A DNA stretch of 64,000 nucleotides from assembly GCA_963744935.1 (NCBI GenBank), contig CAVUVM010000003.1:304930-368929 (forward strand). Direction: 5' to 3'. The stretch comes from Bog-473 sp963744935 (GTDB lineage: Bacteria > Actinomycetota > Acidimicrobiia > Acidimicrobiales > RAAP-2). Each line of letters starts with the position of its first letter. The stretch's first letter is position 1. Below are positions 62,222 through 64,000 of the stretch, in pieces. The notes under the pieces were generated by a model, which saw only the letters and a list, made by a program, of their open reading frames with translations, did no database searches and was not told the origin of the DNA. The translations under genes and the position numbers were made by a program.

Positions 62222-63079
62222 ATGCAGAGCACGAATGTGGGTCGAGCGTGGCTGCTCTTCACGGCATTGGTTTTGCTAACTCTTCTGCCTCAGTGGATAT
62301 TTGCGGCCGCCTCGAATGCGTCGCAAAGCCACCATGTACCACCTGGTTCGCAATACGTGGCGATCGGTAGCTCGTACGCAGCGGGCTTCGGGATCCAGCC
62401 ACAAGAACCGGGAGCCGGGGCTTGCGGGCGATCGCTGCTCGACTATCCTCACTTGGTTGCGGCCAAACTCCATCTACAGCTCGATGACGTGAGCTGCGGA
62501 GGAGCGGTTATTGCCAATGCGCTCAGTACGTCGCAGGGTTCAACGCCCCCTCAAATCGACGCGATCACCGCACAGACTCGTTTGGTAACGATGACCATTG
62601 GCGGGAATGATGTCAACTACACCGGCACGGCTTTCCAATGTGGAGCGCCCAACTCAACGTCCGCGACGACTACCAACTCGGCCCAGGTTGACCCTGCCTT
62701 CCACGCACTCCCACATTCGCTGACCGAACTCATTCAGGCCGTGCGGGCCAAGGCTCCTAAAACCACGATCGTCCTCGTCACCTATCCTCGGCTGGTGCCC
62801 CCCGCCGTGTGCCCGGCTTTGCACTTCAACGCCGCTTCGACGCATCTGGTCGGATCCATAGGCGCCCGACTGGAGCAGGCCTTCGCAAGTGTTTCCAGGG
62901 CCGACAACGTGCGGCTCGCGGACCCCTACGTCCTCGGAGCGACACATGGGCCGTGTGCCAGGGGCACGAACAAATGGGTTGCTGGCTTGGTCGCATCGAA
63001 TGGCGTTCCATACCACCCGACCGTCGCCGGGCAGCAAGAGATGGCCCGTCTGGTTGAGCAAGCGCTGATGGTCTCGTGA
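62222..63079 (+). CDS. Secreted SGNH/GDSL hydrolase
   Basis: This is a 285-residue exported esterase or lipase. It has a signal peptide (AWLLFTALVLLTLLPQWIFAAAS). The SGNH blocks are visible: block I YVAIGSSYAAGFG, where Asp of GDSL is Ser but the catalytic Ser is kept; block III TMTIGGNDVNYTG (Asn); and block V GVPYHPTVAGQQEMA (catalytic His). Several Cys (CGRS, SCGG, QCGA, VCPA, PCAR) suggest disulfides, as in Streptomyces-type SGNH lipases. The ATG at 62222 is used. It lies 154 bp from the permease gene and is probably a separate unit. Confidence 0.9.
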   Translation: MQSTNVGRAWLLFTALVLLTLLPQWIFAAASNASQSHHVPPGSQYVAIGSSYAAGFGIQPQEPGAGACGRSLLDYPHLVAAKLHLQLDDVSCGGAVIANALSTSQGSTPPQIDAITAQTRLVTMTIGGNDVNYTGTAFQCGAPNSTSATTTNSAQVDPAFHALPHSLTELIQAVRAKAPKTTIVLVTYPRLVPPAVCPALHFNAASTHLVGSIGARLEQAFASVSRADNVRLADPYVLGATHGPCARGTNKWVAGLVASNGVPYHPTVAGQQEMARLVEQALMVS

Positions 63080-63644
63080 TACGTCGGGAGCACTTTCAGA
63101 GCCGAATTCATAGCTGCCTCAGTCCCGGCGTTATCTGGGGCAACTCCATATCCCCATGGTGCCTGATTCGGTATGGGCAGGGGTCTGCAGTCCAAGACAC
63201 CCTCCGGAACAGTGAACTTGAAGCCGGCATTCCGCCGGCCGAGGCGGCGGCGGAGCCGCCGCCGATGGCCCTGCGGCTTGAAGCAGTACAGAAGAACGAG
63301 GACATCTGGGGTCTGAACTGGCGCGATGCCAGAATTTCTTTGATTTCGGCGTTGTTCCCTGTCTTGTTCTATTCGTTGTTGTGCTGTGTTGTTCTTGCTT
63401 CCTGACTCGACATCGTCGCTGCCTTCGTTGTTGTGCGGGATGCGCAGTGTCATGATCGGCAAAACGCGAAGGACTCTGCGATCGCGGGCATGGCGCCATC
63501 GCGTTCGGTCTCAAAACGGACATTTCAGACGTCGATTTAGCGAAGGTCTATGAGGCTCTGACCTCCATGTTGTCCCATTTCGCGTTTCCCAGCGGCTCTA
63601 TATAGGTAGAGGAGACGTTCTCCTCGATCTGGAGGAGCATGCAC
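63080..63644. other. 565-bp stretch without a confident gene
   Basis: A plus-strand frame (63076-63405) ends in one hydrophobic helix (ISLISALFPVLFYSLLCCVVLAS), but its first part has no coding look. A GC-rich hairpin with arms GGCGGCGG and CCGCCGCC lies at about 63,243-63,263 without a T tract. CCCCATGGTGCCTG at 63152-63165 also occurs at 57316. A TATATAGG box about 40 bases before the next gene may be its -10 element. Confidence 0.35.
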
Positions 63645-63908
63645 ATGGGACCCAAGAATCGACGGCCGGACATGCCGGTACCGCTGACGCCGACAATCGA
63701 AGCACCGTTGTTAGACATCGAAGCTGTCGCCCGGACGCTCGGTGTCACCCGACGTCAGGTCCAGCGCCTGGTGGCCGAGCGGCGGATCCCATTTCTCAAG
63801 GTGGGTCGCTTTGTACGCTTCGACCCGTCCTCGCTCAACGTCTGGCTCGACCTGCAGCGAGTGGAACCCGAGCGAGGCCTGCCTCGCCAGTACGCACACA
63901 GGCATTAG
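63645..63908 (+). CDS. Excisionase-like helix-turn-helix protein
   Basis: This is an 87-residue protein with a MerR-like HTH_17 / excisionase domain: LLDIEAVARTLGVTRRQVQRLVAERRIPFLKVGRFVRFDPSSLNVWLD. This domain binds att-site or promoter DNA and is common in Xis proteins of integrative elements and in small regulators. The ATG at 63645 is preferred because GGAGGAG ends seven bases before it; the ATG at 63639 is too close. An integrase may follow beyond the window, which would make this the edge of an integrative element; the remaining 92 bases show no gene. Confidence 0.8.
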   Translation: MGPKNRRPDMPVPLTPTIEAPLLDIEAVARTLGVTRRQVQRLVAERRIPFLKVGRFVRFDPSSLNVWLDLQRVEPERGLPRQYAHRH

Positions 63909-64000
63909 CCTTGTGAGCACTCCAGGTGGCCCGGAACCCGCTCATCGGACTCCGTCGGCGTTCGCCTCCCAGCTTGAGACATCAAGGCCATTCGGGAGCG

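Noticed and set aside
1..64000. CRISPR array, rRNA or complete tRNA genes
   Set aside because: I found no regularly spaced repeats, no rRNA-like sequence and no complete cloverleaf on reading both strands; a dedicated scan (tRNAscan-SE, CRISPR finder) would settle it.

Overview
The window is high-GC DNA with a strongly actinobacterial gene repertoire: an F420-type LLM oxidoreductase, an ECF sigma factor with its YCII partner, an actinobacterial-type PBP2, and two secreted proteins built on the 'DGGIFSFGDAGFxGS' repeat. Class Acidimicrobiia is my best guess. This is inference from protein style only; there is no rRNA or other marker gene in the window.

Bases 1-20,300 look like ordinary chromosome. 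In order they hold an FAD oxidoreductase, a serine hydrolase, RidA, an L,D-transpeptidase, a catabolic-looking esterase / Baeyer-Villiger monooxygenase / SDR run on the minus strand, an ECF sigma factor with its YCII protein, a TrmA-family RNA methyltransferase, a DHFR-like protein, an ArsR/CDF metal-efflux pair, PBP2, a large secreted repeat protein, an enoyl-CoA hydratase, and a zinc alcohol dehydrogenase coupled to a VOC protein. The esterase and the monooxygenase each carry one frameshift, so either this locus is decaying or the assembly has indel errors.

Bases 20,900-54,760 are an accessory region full of insertion sequences. I find seven IS110-family copies in two subgroups. Subgroup I (about 23.4-24.3, 34.4-36.0, 36.8-38.3 and 46.0-47.5 kb, minus strand) has a long conserved non-coding stretch upstream of the transposase. 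Only the 36.8-38.3 kb copy has an intact transposase. Subgroup II (26.8-27.2, 31.3-32.7 and 49.8-51.3 kb, plus strand) has subterminal inverted repeats and a long conserved stretch downstream of the transposase. Only the 49.8-51.3 kb copy is intact. These are the places where IS110-group and IS1111-group bridge RNAs are expected, and paired changes between copies support folded RNAs. An IS5-type element (53,667-54,626, target duplication TAA) has split a small gene whose two halves rejoin in frame. Cargo genes include FkbM, GntR, beta-helix, USP, HdeD, DsbA-like, serine hydrolase, MarR/cupin/VOC, DHFR-like, LLM and NTF2-cyclase proteins. Two decayed tyrosine integrases flank a serine hydrolase gene near 40-43.6 kb.

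Bases 54,790-63,910 return to compact gene order: an ABC-2 exporter pair, small membrane and unknown proteins, a zinc-ribbon / ABC ATPase / FtsX-like permease operon, a secreted SGNH hydrolase, and an excisionase-like helix-turn-helix gene at the right edge. I saw no rRNA, complete tRNA, CRISPR array or prophage structural genes.
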